From contig NZ_JAYMEM010000009.1 of NCBI RefSeq assembly GCF_037029465.1, positions 62,001-126,000 of the forward strand: a stretch of DNA of 64,000 nt, read 5' to 3'. Both the position numbers and the translations under genes were made by a program. The first letter of the stretch is position 1. The number at the start of each line of letters is the position of its first letter. Source of the DNA: Mesoflavibacter sp037029465. GTDB lineage: Bacteria; Bacteroidota; Bacteroidia; Flavobacteriales; Flavobacteriaceae. The notes beneath the pieces were generated by a model. It did no database searches. It was not told where the DNA came from and saw nothing but the letters and a program-made list of their open reading frames with translations. Below are positions 54,305 through 63,899 of this stretch, piece after piece.

Positions 54305-55084
54305 ATGAAAAAGATTTTACCAATTATAGTATTCCTTTTAGCATTACAAATAACAAATGCGCAAGAGTCTTCTTTTAAAACCGGCGAATGGTTTAAATTT
54401 AAAATGAGCTATAGCGGATTTTTAAAAGCAGGTAATGCCACACTTCAAGTTAATGAGACTGTTTTAGATGGAAAGCCAGTATATCATGTTGTTGGAAAAG
54501 GTTGGACAACAGGAGCAATTAAATGGTTTTTTAAAGTGCAAGATCGCTACGAAAGTTATTTCGATAAAAAGTCTATAATACCATATAAATTCATTAGAAA
54601 AATAGATGAAGGTGGACATAAAAAAGATATAGAAATTACTTTTGATCAAGAAAAAAAGGAAGCTTTAGTTTACAATAAAAAACATGACACAAAAAAAACA
54701 TTCACTACAAAACCAAACATCCAAGATATGGTGTCAACTTTTTATTATTTAAGAAATAATATAGGTACCAAAAACTTAAAAGTAGGCGATGAGGTTAAGT
54801 TAGATATGTTTTTTGACGAAGAAAATTATGGTTTTAAGCTGAAGTATTTAGGAAGAGAAAATTTAGATACAAAATTTGGAGAAGTAGATGCTTTAATATT
54901 TAGACCCTATGTAATGGCTGGTCGTGTATTTAAAGAAGAAGAAAGTTTAACACTTTGGGTATCTAATGATAAAAATAAAATACCTTTGCGCATCAAAGCA
55001 GACCTTGCTGTAGGATCATTAAGAGCAGATTTAGAGGCTTTTAAAGGGCTAAAGCATCAATTTAAAATAATAGTAGACAATTAA
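54305..55084 (+). CDS. DUF3108 domain exported protein
   Basis: This 259-residue protein has a signal peptide ending ITNAQ (residue 21) and the DUF3108 pattern KTGEWFKFKMSYSGFLKAGN, with later KFGEVDALIFRPYVMAGRVF. DUF3108 proteins are periplasmic or outer-membrane-facing beta-rich proteins of unknown role. The gene starts a four-gene plus-strand run (DUF3108, kynA, M23 peptidase, pgi) with spacers of zero to four bases or overlaps. Confidence 0.88.
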   Translation: MKKILPIIVFLLALQITNAQESSFKTGEWFKFKMSYSGFLKAGNATLQVNETVLDGKPVYHVVGKGWTTGAIKWFFKVQDRYESYFDKKSIIPYKFIRKIDEGGHKKDIEITFDQEKKEALVYNKKHDTKKTFTTKPNIQDMVSTFYYLRNNIGTKNLKVGDEVKLDMFFDEENYGFKLKYLGRENLDTKFGEVDALIFRPYVMAGRVFKEEESLTLWVSNDKNKIPLRIKADLAVGSLRADLEAFKGLKHQFKIIVDN

Positions 55085-55087
55085 TCC

Positions 55088-56011
55088 ATGAGTGCTGACC
55101 AAAAAATTATAGACCAATTAGATAAAAAATATTCAGATTTAGATCAAAATCTAAACACACATCTAGAAGGCTTGCTACATAGCAAGCCTATAGATTATTG
55201 GGATTACATCCAGACCGATGCGCTATTAAATTTACAAATAAAACGCTCAACATTACCAGACGAGATGGTGTTTATACTTTACCATCAGGTTAATGAGTTG
55301 TTGTTTAAAATGATACTTTGGGAAATAGACCAAGTAGCTAATAAAAAGGACATAACAGCATCTTTTTTCGAAACTAAAATAATGCGTATTAGTCGTTACT
55401 TTGATGTGTTAACGTCATCTTTTACCGTGATGAAAGACGGTATGGATATAGAACAATACAATAAGTTTAGAAATACGCTTACACCAGCTAGCGGTTTTCA
55501 ATCGGCACAATACAGAAAAATAGAATTTGCTTCTACCGAGTTGATAAACTTAATAGATAACCGTTTTAGAGAAACTATTGACAGAAACACCTCTTTTGAG
55601 CACGCTTTTGAACATTTATATTGGCAAGCAGCAGGAAAAGACTACAAAACCGGTAAAAAAAGTTATACATTAACAGTTTTCGAGCAAAAATACAAAGACG
55701 AATTTATTAGATTTGCAGAATTCTATAACACACACAATTTGTGGACTATTTTTAAAAGTTTGCCACAAAATGTTAAAGAAGACAAAGGTTTAATAAAAGC
55801 CATGCGCCATTACGATTATACCGTAAACATCACTTGGGTAATGGCACATTATAACACCGCAAAACATTATTTAAATATAGGCGGAAAAACAGCAGAAGCA
55901 ACAGGAGGAAGCGAATGGGTAAAATACATGCATCCAAAATATCAAAGAAGAATATTTTTTCCAGACTTATGGAGCGAGAAAGAGTTAGAAGATTGGGGCA
56001 AAAATGTTTAG
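55088..56011 (+). CDS. kynA: Tryptophan 2,3-dioxygenase
   Basis: This 307-residue heme enzyme oxidises L-tryptophan to N-formylkynurenine, the first step of the kynurenine route. The family segments LLNLQIKRSTLPDEMVFILY with the following HQVNELLFKM and RNTLTPASGFQSAQYRKIE are present, as are a C-terminal NITWVMAHYNTAKHYL with the proximal His and the ATGGSEWVKYMHPKY segment. It is about 25 residues longer at the N-terminus than the shortest bacterial enzymes. The last bases overlap the M23 gene start. No kynureninase or formamidase gene is adjacent. Confidence 0.95.
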   Translation: MSADQKIIDQLDKKYSDLDQNLNTHLEGLLHSKPIDYWDYIQTDALLNLQIKRSTLPDEMVFILYHQVNELLFKMILWEIDQVANKKDITASFFETKIMRISRYFDVLTSSFTVMKDGMDIEQYNKFRNTLTPASGFQSAQYRKIEFASTELINLIDNRFRETIDRNTSFEHAFEHLYWQAAGKDYKTGKKSYTLTVFEQKYKDEFIRFAEFYNTHNLWTIFKSLPQNVKEDKGLIKAMRHYDYTVNITWVMAHYNTAKHYLNIGGKTAEATGGSEWVKYMHPKYQRRIFFPDLWSEKELEDWGKNV

Positions 56012-57291
56012 TATTATTCTCTTTAGTATTACTAAGCATAGCTTGTAAAAATGAAGTAAAAGAACCTATACAAACCGTTGAGGTTATAGAACCAGAAGAG
56101 GTTTATGAATTTGGTTTTAACCTTAAAGATTACTTTGTAAAAAGAGATACGATTAGAAAAGGAGATAGTTTTGGAGAAATCCTACAACGTAATCAAATAG
56201 ACTACTCAAAAATCTTTCAAATAGCACAGCTAACAAAAGACAGTTTTGATATTACCAAGCTACAAATAGGTAAGCCTTATACTTTATTATGTTCTAACGA
56301 TTCTTTACAAGAACCAAAATGTTTCATCTATCAGCCTACAAAAACAGATTATGTAGTTGTTAATTTTCAAGATTCAATACACGCATATTCTTCAACAAAA
56401 CCTATAAAATATGTTGAAAAGGAAGTTTCAGGAATTATAGAATCTAACATTTCAGAAGCATTAGATAAACAAGGAAAAAGCGTCATTTTAGCTTATAAAA
56501 TGAGTGATGTTTATGCTTGGACAATAGACTTTTTTAGACTTCAAAAAAACGATAAATTCAAAGTAATTTATACCGAAAAATATATAGACGACAGCATCTA
56601 CGCTGGAATAGACAATATAAAAGCAGCGTATTTTGAGCATAAAGGAGAACCTTTTTATGCGTTCGAGTTTGAAACTGATACAGTAAAAGGATTAAAAGAC
56701 TATTTTTCTGAAGACGCAAAAAACCTTCGTCGCGCCTTTTTAAAAGCACCAGTAGAATACAAACGTATTTCATCTAGATATAATTTAAACCGAAGAATAG
56801 CACTTTACGGAAACCGAGTAAGACCACATAAAGGCACCGATTTTGCTGCAGATATTGGTACGCCAATTCGTTCTACTGCAAACGGAACTGTTATAGAATC
56901 TGCAAAGCGTGGCGGTAATGGTAATTATGTAAAAGTTAAACATAATTCAACTTACACAACACAATATTTACACATGCGTAATCGTGCGGTAAAAGTTGGT
57001 GATTTTGTAAAACAGGGAGACATTATTGGCTATGTTGGGATGACAGGTAACACATCTGGTCCGCATGTTTGCTATCGTTTCTGGAAAAACGGAAAACAAG
57101 TAGATCCTTTCAAACAAAAATTACCAGAAGCCGAGCCTATTTCGGACAGCTTAAAAGCAGAATATTTAGACTTTATAAAACCTATAAAAATTCAATTAGA
57201 TAATATAGAATATGATTATCCTATTGAAACCGAAGAACAGGTTTTAGATATAAAAACCAATCAAGATAACGCAATTACATGTACCAAATAA
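55969..57291 (+). CDS. M23 peptidase-family lipoprotein with HxC in place of HxH
   Basis: I start this protein of about 440 residues at ATG 55969. The longer frame would overlap kynA by 97 bases, and TTG 55993 is another option. It has a lipobox, LLSIAC, a LysM/OapA-like segment (IRKGDSFGEILQRNQIDYSK, about 40-60) and a C-terminal LytM/M23 domain with HKGTDFAADIGTPI (His287, Asp291). The final zinc motif, normally GPHLHF, reads GPHVCYRFW. His366 is kept and the zinc-ligand His becomes Cys368. It may be an active Cys-ligated enzyme or an inactive EnvC-like activator. The stop codon overlaps the pgi start by one base. Confidence 0.87.
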   Translation: MERERVRRLGQKCLVLFSLVLLSIACKNEVKEPIQTVEVIEPEEVYEFGFNLKDYFVKRDTIRKGDSFGEILQRNQIDYSKIFQIAQLTKDSFDITKLQIGKPYTLLCSNDSLQEPKCFIYQPTKTDYVVVNFQDSIHAYSSTKPIKYVEKEVSGIIESNISEALDKQGKSVILAYKMSDVYAWTIDFFRLQKNDKFKVIYTEKYIDDSIYAGIDNIKAAYFEHKGEPFYAFEFETDTVKGLKDYFSEDAKNLRRAFLKAPVEYKRISSRYNLNRRIALYGNRVRPHKGTDFAADIGTPIRSTANGTVIESAKRGGNGNYVKVKHNSTYTTQYLHMRNRAVKVGDFVKQGDIIGYVGMTGNTSGPHVCYRFWKNGKQVDPFKQKLPEAEPISDSLKAEYLDFIKPIKIQLDNIEYDYPIETEEQVLDIKTNQDNAITCTK

Positions 57292-58934
57292 TGGCATTAC
57301 CTACAATTAATCCAACAACTACAGACGCTTGGAAAAATTTACAACAGCACTTTGATCAAGTAAAAGATTTAAAAATGAAAGATTTGTTTGCAAATGATGC
57401 AAACAGAGCAAATAATCTAACCATTAAATGGGAAGATTTTTATGTAGATTTTTCAAAAAATAGAATTACTGAAGAAACCCTAAAACACCTTTTACAACTT
57501 GCAGAAGATTGTAAGTTAGAAGAAGCAATTAATGCTCAGTTTAACGGTGAAACTATAAACAAAACTGAAGGAAGAGCTGTTTTACATACTGCATTAAGAG
57601 CAGATAAAGACGCTGTTTTTAAGGTAAATGGTGTTAATGTAATGCCAGAAGTTTTTGCTGTAAAATCAAAAATTGAAAAATTTACCAATCAAGTCACTTC
57701 GGGCGAATTAAAGGGATATACTGGTAAAGCGTTTACAGATGTTGTAAATATAGGTATTGGTGGAAGCGATTTAGGTCCAGCAATGGTTGTAGATTCACTT
57801 CAATATTATAAAAATCATTTAACAACACATTTTGTAAGTAATGTAGATGGCGATCATGTTAATGAAGTTATAAAAAAACTAAACCCAGAAACTACTTTAT
57901 TTGTTATTGTTTCTAAGACATTTACAACTCAAGAAACATTATCAAATGCAACCACCATTAAAAATTGGTTTTTACAACATGGTAAAGAAGAAGATGTTGC
58001 AAAACATTTTGTTGCGGTGTCTACTAATATTCAAAAAGTTAAAGATTTTGGTATAGATGCTAATAATATTTTCCCGATGTGGGAATGGGTTGGCGGTCGT
58101 TTTTCACTATGGAGTGCAGTAGGATTATCAATCAGTTTAGCAGTTGGGTTTGACAATTTTAATAGCCTTTTAAAAGGAGCAAATAAAATGGATAACCATT
58201 TTAAAAGTGAATCTTTTGAAAACAATATACCCGTTATTTTAGCCTTACTAAGTATTTGGTATAACAACTTCTTTAATGCAGAAAGTGAAGCTATTATTCC
58301 ATACTCTCAATACTTAAACCAATTTGCAACATACCTTCAGCAAGGCATCATGGAAAGCAACGGTAAAAGTATTGACAGAAACGGAAATAGAGTAGATTAC
58401 CAAACAGGTACTATTATTTGGGGAGAACCAGGTACAAATTCGCAACATGCCTTTTTTCAGTTAATACATCAAGGTACAAAGTTAATTCCAGCAGATTTTA
58501 TTGGATTTGCGCAATCACTACATGGTAATCAAGACCATCAAGATAAATTAATGTCTAATTTCTTTGCACAAACAGAAGCATTATTAAACGGTAAAACTAA
58601 AGAAGAAGTTATTGCTGAGTTTAAAGAAAAAAATGCATCTGAAGAAGAAATTTTAACACTAACACCTTTCAAAGTTTTTGAAGGAAACAAACCAACTAAC
58701 ACTATTTTTATTAATAAGTTAACACCTGAAAGTTTGGGTAAGTTAATCGCTATGTACGAGCATAAAATATTTGTACAAGGTATTATTTGGAATATCTATA
58801 GCTACGATCAATTTGGTGTTGAGTTAGGGAAACAATTAGCAAACAAAATCTTAAGTGAGTTTGGAGCAGAGAATAATGCTGTACATGATAGCTCTACAAC
58901 TAATCTTATTAATCATTTTGAGGCTCTTAAATAA
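57291..58934 (+). CDS. pgi: Glucose-6-phosphate isomerase
   Basis: This 547-residue enzyme interconverts glucose-6-phosphate and fructose-6-phosphate. The start ATG at 57291 overlaps the preceding stop (TAATG), giving MALPTINPTT; an in-frame ATG at 57279 lies inside the upstream gene. Conserved motifs include VVNIGIGGSDLGPAMV (about 145-160), VGGRFSLWSAVGLSI and the catalytic-Glu region PGTNSQHAFFQLIHQG. The size matches the E. coli-type long form. It ends the DUF3108-pgi run. Confidence 0.97.
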   Translation: MALPTINPTTTDAWKNLQQHFDQVKDLKMKDLFANDANRANNLTIKWEDFYVDFSKNRITEETLKHLLQLAEDCKLEEAINAQFNGETINKTEGRAVLHTALRADKDAVFKVNGVNVMPEVFAVKSKIEKFTNQVTSGELKGYTGKAFTDVVNIGIGGSDLGPAMVVDSLQYYKNHLTTHFVSNVDGDHVNEVIKKLNPETTLFVIVSKTFTTQETLSNATTIKNWFLQHGKEEDVAKHFVAVSTNIQKVKDFGIDANNIFPMWEWVGGRFSLWSAVGLSISLAVGFDNFNSLLKGANKMDNHFKSESFENNIPVILALLSIWYNNFFNAESEAIIPYSQYLNQFATYLQQGIMESNGKSIDRNGNRVDYQTGTIIWGEPGTNSQHAFFQLIHQGTKLIPADFIGFAQSLHGNQDHQDKLMSNFFAQTEALLNGKTKEEVIAEFKEKNASEEEILTLTPFKVFEGNKPTNTIFINKLTPESLGKLIAMYEHKIFVQGIIWNIYSYDQFGVELGKQLANKILSEFGAENNAVHDSSTTNLINHFEALK

Positions 58935-59019
58935 TTGTTAAAAAAACTATGTATATCTATGTATGTCAAGCTGTTGAGGTGTTTAAAAGTTGTTTAGTTT
59001 TGTAAAATGCAAATATTGT

Positions 59020-59038
59020 TAACATTAAGTTAATGTTA
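59020..59038. promoter_or_regulatory. 19-base palindrome upstream of the TonB receptor
   Basis: TAACATTAA-G-TTAATGTTA is a perfect inverted repeat with 9-base arms and one central base. It sits about 17 bases before the -7 box at 59055 and overlaps the -33 position, as expected for an operator. Confidence 0.5.
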
Positions 59039-59054
59039 CATCTATATTTAGTAG

Positions 59055-59062
59055 TATTTTTG
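59055..59062 (+). promoter_or_regulatory. Candidate -7 box of the TonB receptor
   Basis: TATTTTTG is an exact TAnnTTTG match, 40 bases before the receptor ATG. Confidence 0.5.
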
Positions 59063-59101
59063 CATCAAATTTTGAAAACAAACAATTTTTAATTCAACAC
59101 A

Positions 59102-61642
59102 ATGAAAAACAAAATTCAATTTATGTTTTTAGCAGTAGCATTTATGTTTACTGCATTTACAATGGCTCAAAGTACAGTAACAGGTACGGTACTTGACTCA
59201 GAAACAAAAACTCCTTTACCAGGAGTAAATGTTGTTGAAGCTGGTACAACTAACGGTACTTCAACAGATTATGATGGAAATTTCTCTTTAACAACAAAAA
59301 GCACTTCAGCTAAAGTGGTTTTGTCTTACGTAGGCTTTTTAGACAAAGAATTTGAGGTTAATGGAGATAAAAATTTGGGTGAAATAGTTTTAGAACCTAG
59401 TGAATTTAGCTTACAAGAAGTTTCAATTATTGCTTCTGTTGCAGTAGATAGAAAAACTCCTGTCGCAGTATCTACTATTAGAGCAAAAGAAATTGAATTA
59501 AAATTAGGAACACAAGAATTTCCTGAAGTATTAAAATCTACGCCTGGTGTATATGCTACTAAATCTGGCGGTGGATATGGTGATGGTAGAATCAATTTAA
59601 GAGGTTTTAACTCAGAAAACGTTGCGGTTATGATTAACGGTGTACCTGTAAACGATATGGAAAATGGTCGTGTTTATTGGTCAAATTGGGCAGGATTAGG
59701 AGATGTAACTTCTAGCATGCAAGTACAACGTGGTTTAGGAGCTTCAAAAGTAGCTGTACCTTCTGTTGGAGGTACAATTAATATCATTTCTAAAACAACA
59801 GACGTTGAACAAGGAGGAAATGTTTATACTACTCTAGGAAATGACGGTTATAAAAAATTCGGAGTTACTTATTCTACTGGATTAATGGAAAATGGGTTTG
59901 CTGCTACTGTGTCTGCATCTAAAACAGATGGAGATGGATATGTAGACGGCACACCTTTTAATGCGGTATCTTACTTTGTAAATCTTTCAAAAGAGTTTAA
60001 TGAAAATCATAAATTATCATTTACTGCTTTTGGTGCAAAACAAAGACACGGACAAAGACAAAATAGTCAATTAATCTCTACTTTTAGAGAAAGCGAAAGA
60101 GGAATAAGATATAACTCAGATTGGGGATATAAGCAAGGACAATTAACAAGTGTAGAAGATAACTTTTACCACAAACCACAAATATCTTTAAACCATTATT
60201 GGACTGTAAATGATAAAACAACTGTTTCTACAGCAGCTTACGTATCGTTTGGTTCTGGTGGTGGAGGTGGATTTAGTGGAGTTAATAAATTCCGTTATGA
60301 CGATGATGCTTATAGAATAGGAAACTTAGGAACTGTAGATTTTGATAAAATCGTAGCTGAAAATGAAGCTTTAGGAGTAAATGGTTCAGAAACAATTTTA
60401 AGAGCATCTAGAAACGATCACAACTGGTATGGAGTATTATCATCTATTAAAACTGATCTTTCTGAAAACCTTGTATTCTTAGGAGGTGTTGATTTTAGAA
60501 GATACTTAGGAAAGCACTTTACTGAATTAACAGATTTATTAGGCGGACAATATTATTTAGACGATTCTAACGTAAACAATCCTAATAATTTTGCTCAAGT
60601 AGGAGATAAAATTTTATATGATAATGATGGTAAAGTAAACTGGTTAGGGGGATTTGCTCAATTAGAGTACTCTAAAAACGATTTATCAGCATTTGTCTCT
60701 GTAAACGCTTCAAATACTTCTTATCAAAGAATAGATCGTTTTCTATACTTAGATTCAGATCCATTACAAGAGTCAGATAAATATAACTTCTTTGGTTTTG
60801 GAGCTAAAGGAGGAGCAAACTACAATATTGATTCAAATCACAATGTATTTGCTAACTTGGGTTATTTTGAAAGAGCACCTTACTTTAACTCAGTTTTCGC
60901 TAACAGAAATAACGTAGATGTAAATGATGAAGCTGAAAACCAAAAAATATTAAGTTTTGAATTAGGTTACGGATACAGAAGCGAAAAATTATCTGCAAAT
61001 GTTAATATATATCACACTACTTGGAAAGATAGAACAGAATTTATCAGTTTCCCTAACCAAGCAGGAGGAAGAGATTTTGCTAATATTTTAGGTGTAAACG
61101 CAATTCACCAAGGAATTGAATTAGATTTTGTTTATAGAGCTACTGACGAATTTAAGTTAACAGGTATGGCTTCTATAGGTGATTGGAGATGGCAAAATAA
61201 TATTGAAAATGTACAGATTTTTAACGAAGAGAATGAAGCAGTTGGAGATCCTATAAACATTTTTATTAAAGATTTACATGTAGGTGATGCTGCACAAACA
61301 ACTTTTGCATTAGGTGGTAATTATAGTTTAACACCAGAAACAACTCTTACAGTAGATTATAATTATTTTGCTAACTTATATGCAGATTTTGACCCTAGTA
61401 ACAGACAAACAGTTGGTCCTGATGCATGGGAAGTACCTGATTATGGAGTATTTGATGCTGCTTTAAGACATAACTTCAAGTTTGGCGATTTTGATGCTTC
61501 ATTAACAGGAAGAATCAATAACATATTTGATACAGATTATATATCTGATGCATTTGACGGAGGAACATCAGATGCTACAACAGCAAGAGTTTATTACGGT
61601 TTTGGTAGAACATTTAGTGTTGGTGCAAAACTTAATTTTTAA
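59102..61642 (+). CDS. TonB-dependent receptor with carboxypeptidase-regulatory domain
   Basis: This 846-residue outer-membrane receptor has a signal peptide (FTMAQ, residue 23). A carboxypeptidase-regulatory-like domain follows (about 25-105, STVTGTVLDSETKTPLPGVN). The plug domain (about 115-225) holds INLRGFNSENVAVMINGVPV and GASKVAVPSVGGTINIISK, and the barrel ends FSVGAKLNF with a terminal Phe. A lipoprotein with a choice-of-anchor J domain follows after 11 bases and probably acts with it at the surface. The substrate is unknown. A palindrome at 59020-59038 probably regulates it. Confidence 0.89.
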   Translation: MKNKIQFMFLAVAFMFTAFTMAQSTVTGTVLDSETKTPLPGVNVVEAGTTNGTSTDYDGNFSLTTKSTSAKVVLSYVGFLDKEFEVNGDKNLGEIVLEPSEFSLQEVSIIASVAVDRKTPVAVSTIRAKEIELKLGTQEFPEVLKSTPGVYATKSGGGYGDGRINLRGFNSENVAVMINGVPVNDMENGRVYWSNWAGLGDVTSSMQVQRGLGASKVAVPSVGGTINIISKTTDVEQGGNVYTTLGNDGYKKFGVTYSTGLMENGFAATVSASKTDGDGYVDGTPFNAVSYFVNLSKEFNENHKLSFTAFGAKQRHGQRQNSQLISTFRESERGIRYNSDWGYKQGQLTSVEDNFYHKPQISLNHYWTVNDKTTVSTAAYVSFGSGGGGGFSGVNKFRYDDDAYRIGNLGTVDFDKIVAENEALGVNGSETILRASRNDHNWYGVLSSIKTDLSENLVFLGGVDFRRYLGKHFTELTDLLGGQYYLDDSNVNNPNNFAQVGDKILYDNDGKVNWLGGFAQLEYSKNDLSAFVSVNASNTSYQRIDRFLYLDSDPLQESDKYNFFGFGAKGGANYNIDSNHNVFANLGYFERAPYFNSVFANRNNVDVNDEAENQKILSFELGYGYRSEKLSANVNIYHTTWKDRTEFISFPNQAGGRDFANILGVNAIHQGIELDFVYRATDEFKLTGMASIGDWRWQNNIENVQIFNEENEAVGDPINIFIKDLHVGDAAQTTFALGGNYSLTPETTLTVDYNYFANLYADFDPSNRQTVGPDAWEVPDYGVFDAALRHNFKFGDFDASLTGRINNIFDTDYISDAFDGGTSDATTARVYYGFGRTFSVGAKLNF

Positions 61643-61653
61643 AAAAAAAGAAT

Positions 61654-63315
61654 ATGAAAAAATTAATTTATTTATTAGCAGTTGCAGGTCTGGCTTTTAC
61701 AAGCTGTGATCCTCTAGAAGATGTTAATGCGCAAATTGACGCTATTCCAGATGAACCAAACGTAGGAGCATTTGAATACACTTTAACAGATGAAGATTAT
61801 GCTACTTTAGAACTTGGATATGGAAGTTTTGATTCTGAAGATCAAGCAAAAGATTTAATTCCTGGGTTATTAGAAGATTTATATCCATTATATGGTCAAG
61901 GATCCTCAGTTGTAGTAACTTACAACTTATACATTGGAGCTGCAGAAGGTGTTAGTGATTTTACACAAGCAGATGTTTATGAGTTTACTAACTCAGATTA
62001 TGCTACGGCAGGAAGTGATGCTTTTGGTTTTTATCCTAATGTAAATGCTACATCACAAATACCAACTGTGTTAGATGCGCAATACGCAAGTCCAACAGAA
62101 GGACAATTAGTTTTAGCCAAGTATGATCAATATACTGAAACACCTGTAGTAGGTTTAGCGGACTTAGTTAGTTATGATTTTGCAGGAAGTATGGAAGGAT
62201 GGACTATAGTAGAAGAATTTGGAGGTGATGATGTTTGGACATCTCAAAGCGGATATGTACAAGCTAACGGTTATTTTGGAACTCAAATAGCAAATATAGA
62301 ATGGTTAGTATCTCCGTCAATAGATTTGAGTGGAGAAAGTGATCTTAAATTTCAGATTTCACAAGCAATTAATTATGCTGGTGATTTAGGTTTAATAAAA
62401 ATCCTTGTTTCAACTGATTACTCTAATGATGTAACTACAGCAACTTGGGATGAAATTAATTTAGCAAATTCTCCAGCTGGAAATAGTAATGATATGATTT
62501 TATCAGAAGATTATGATTTTTCAGCTTATGATGGTCAAATAATAAATGTTGCTTTTAAGTATGAATCGACTAACTCTGACGCAGCAAGATGGAGAATAGA
62601 AAGTATGGCAATAAAAACTCTAGGAGCAACAGGTGACACAAACTCTAAAGGAGAATACTTTATGTATTCTGGAGGTGCTTGGGAAGCTGTAGAAGGAGTT
62701 TATTATTTAAGTTCTGCAGATTTTGATTCAATGGGAGAAGCTTCTGGACAACCAGGTCAATATAATAACTTTAGTAGCTCTGTTTCGCCAGATAATTATT
62801 TACCAACATTCTTAGAATTAACTTTCCCTTACGCTCAGGAAGAAGAAGAATTATTTGTAATCTACGACTACTACTCTAGTTCATCAGGAGCGCAAATAAG
62901 AGGGAATTTATACACTTATTTAGGCGGAGTGTGGAATGCACATCAATCTACTATTGAAACATCATTACAGTTTGGTTTTGATGATGGAGAATGGATACCA
63001 GATAACACTATTAGATACACAATTAGCACACTAGAATTTGACTATATTGAAACTAATTATGCTGCTGAAGTAGGATTTGAAGCACCAGTAGCTAGTATGG
63101 CTAATTATGGTAATTTTGATAGAAGATCAAGTAACCCGGCATATTGGAGTGATGATATGCTTTTAACTGTTTTCGCAGATCTATTGAATAATGTAATTGA
63201 TCCAACTGCAGAAGATGAGCAAAAGTATGTGATGATTTTTGATATCTATGATGGTAGTAATGGAACAGAAGAAATGGCACTTATTAAAGTAGCTGGAGAA
63301 TGGCAGTTACAATAA
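61654..63315 (+). CDS. Choice-of-anchor J/DUF5017-type surface lipoprotein
   Basis: This 553-residue lipoprotein has a lipobox AFTSC (Cys19) after MKKLIYLLAVAGL. The middle (about 165-330) is a jelly-roll domain of the DUF5017/choice-of-anchor J type, with YDFAGSMEGWTIVEEFGGDD, WLVSPSIDLSGESDLKFQIS and INVAFKYESTNSDAARW. Two flanking segments share short repeated strands. It follows the TonB receptor by 11 bases, so the pair is probably one transcript and the lipoprotein likely a ligand-binding partner. No catalytic residue is apparent. Confidence 0.85.
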   Translation: MKKLIYLLAVAGLAFTSCDPLEDVNAQIDAIPDEPNVGAFEYTLTDEDYATLELGYGSFDSEDQAKDLIPGLLEDLYPLYGQGSSVVVTYNLYIGAAEGVSDFTQADVYEFTNSDYATAGSDAFGFYPNVNATSQIPTVLDAQYASPTEGQLVLAKYDQYTETPVVGLADLVSYDFAGSMEGWTIVEEFGGDDVWTSQSGYVQANGYFGTQIANIEWLVSPSIDLSGESDLKFQISQAINYAGDLGLIKILVSTDYSNDVTTATWDEINLANSPAGNSNDMILSEDYDFSAYDGQIINVAFKYESTNSDAARWRIESMAIKTLGATGDTNSKGEYFMYSGGAWEAVEGVYYLSSADFDSMGEASGQPGQYNNFSSSVSPDNYLPTFLELTFPYAQEEEELFVIYDYYSSSSGAQIRGNLYTYLGGVWNAHQSTIETSLQFGFDDGEWIPDNTIRYTISTLEFDYIETNYAAEVGFEAPVASMANYGNFDRRSSNPAYWSDDMLLTVFADLLNNVIDPTAEDEQKYVMIFDIYDGSNGTEEMALIKVAGEWQLQ

Positions 63316-63337
63316 AATATCTACATAAATAATTTAT

Positions 63338-63368
63338 AAAACCGCTTCTATCAGAAGCGGTTTTTTTA
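63338..63368 (+). terminator. Terminator of the TonB-lipoprotein unit
   Basis: AAACCGCTTCT-ATC-AGAAGCGGTTT forms a long GC-rich stem, followed by a T run. Confidence 0.9.
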
Positions 63369-63418
63369 TACAATATAATTACTACCTTTATACCTTAACT
63401 AATTAAATAAAATTATAT

Positions 63419-63847
63419 ATGTATTCAACTGTAAAAATGTTACACTCTTATTGGGCATATTTAGTGTTTTTTATGCTTGTTATCGCAACTATAAACGCAC
63501 TATATAAAACCTTTACAAATAAAGAATATGAAGCAAGAGATTTTAGAATTTCTTTGTTTACCTTAATTGTTTCTCATATTCAACTTTTAATAGGAATTAT
63601 TTTATGGTTTGCTTCTGATTATTTTGGAGAAATGAGTATGGGAGAAATTATGAAAAATAGTGCTATGCGCAATGTAGCTGTAGAGCATCCTGTTGCTATG
63701 TTACTAGCTATTACTTTTATTACTATTGGATATTCTAAGCATAAAAAGAAGCTAACTTCTGCTAAAAAACTTAAAACGATAGCAGTATTTTATACTTTAG
63801 CATTAATTTTAGTATTGGTAAAAATACCGTGGAGTACATGGTTTTAA
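63419..63847 (+). CDS. Four-helix integral membrane protein
   Basis: This 142-residue protein has four predicted membrane helices, near residues 10-30, 45-68, 92-108 and 119-138. His residues lie in or near the helices (LHSYWAYLVFF, SHIQLLIG, VEHPVAMLL, SKHKKKL). The pattern is reminiscent of small heme-binding, cytochrome b-like four-helix proteins, but I do not recognise a named family. Some databases carry unrelated names for homologues. It stands between two terminators, so it is monocistronic. Confidence 0.7.
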   Translation: MYSTVKMLHSYWAYLVFFMLVIATINALYKTFTNKEYEARDFRISLFTLIVSHIQLLIGIILWFASDYFGEMSMGEIMKNSAMRNVAVEHPVAMLLAITFITIGYSKHKKKLTSAKKLKTIAVFYTLALILVLVKIPWSTWF

Positions 63848-63849
63848 AT

Positions 63850-63880
63850 AAAAAAGGCGAGCTATTAGCTCGCCTTTTTT
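63850..63880. terminator. Bidirectional terminator
   Basis: AAAAAAGGCGAGCT-ATT-AGCTCGCCTTTTTT is a strong symmetric hairpin between two convergent genes. Confidence 0.9.
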
Positions 63881-63899
63881 ATGTTTAAGAAGATAAGAT

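Noticed and set aside
55915..55968. Extended N-terminus of the M23 protein
   Set aside because: It would overlap kynA by 97 bases and would place a charged segment before the lipoprotein signal.
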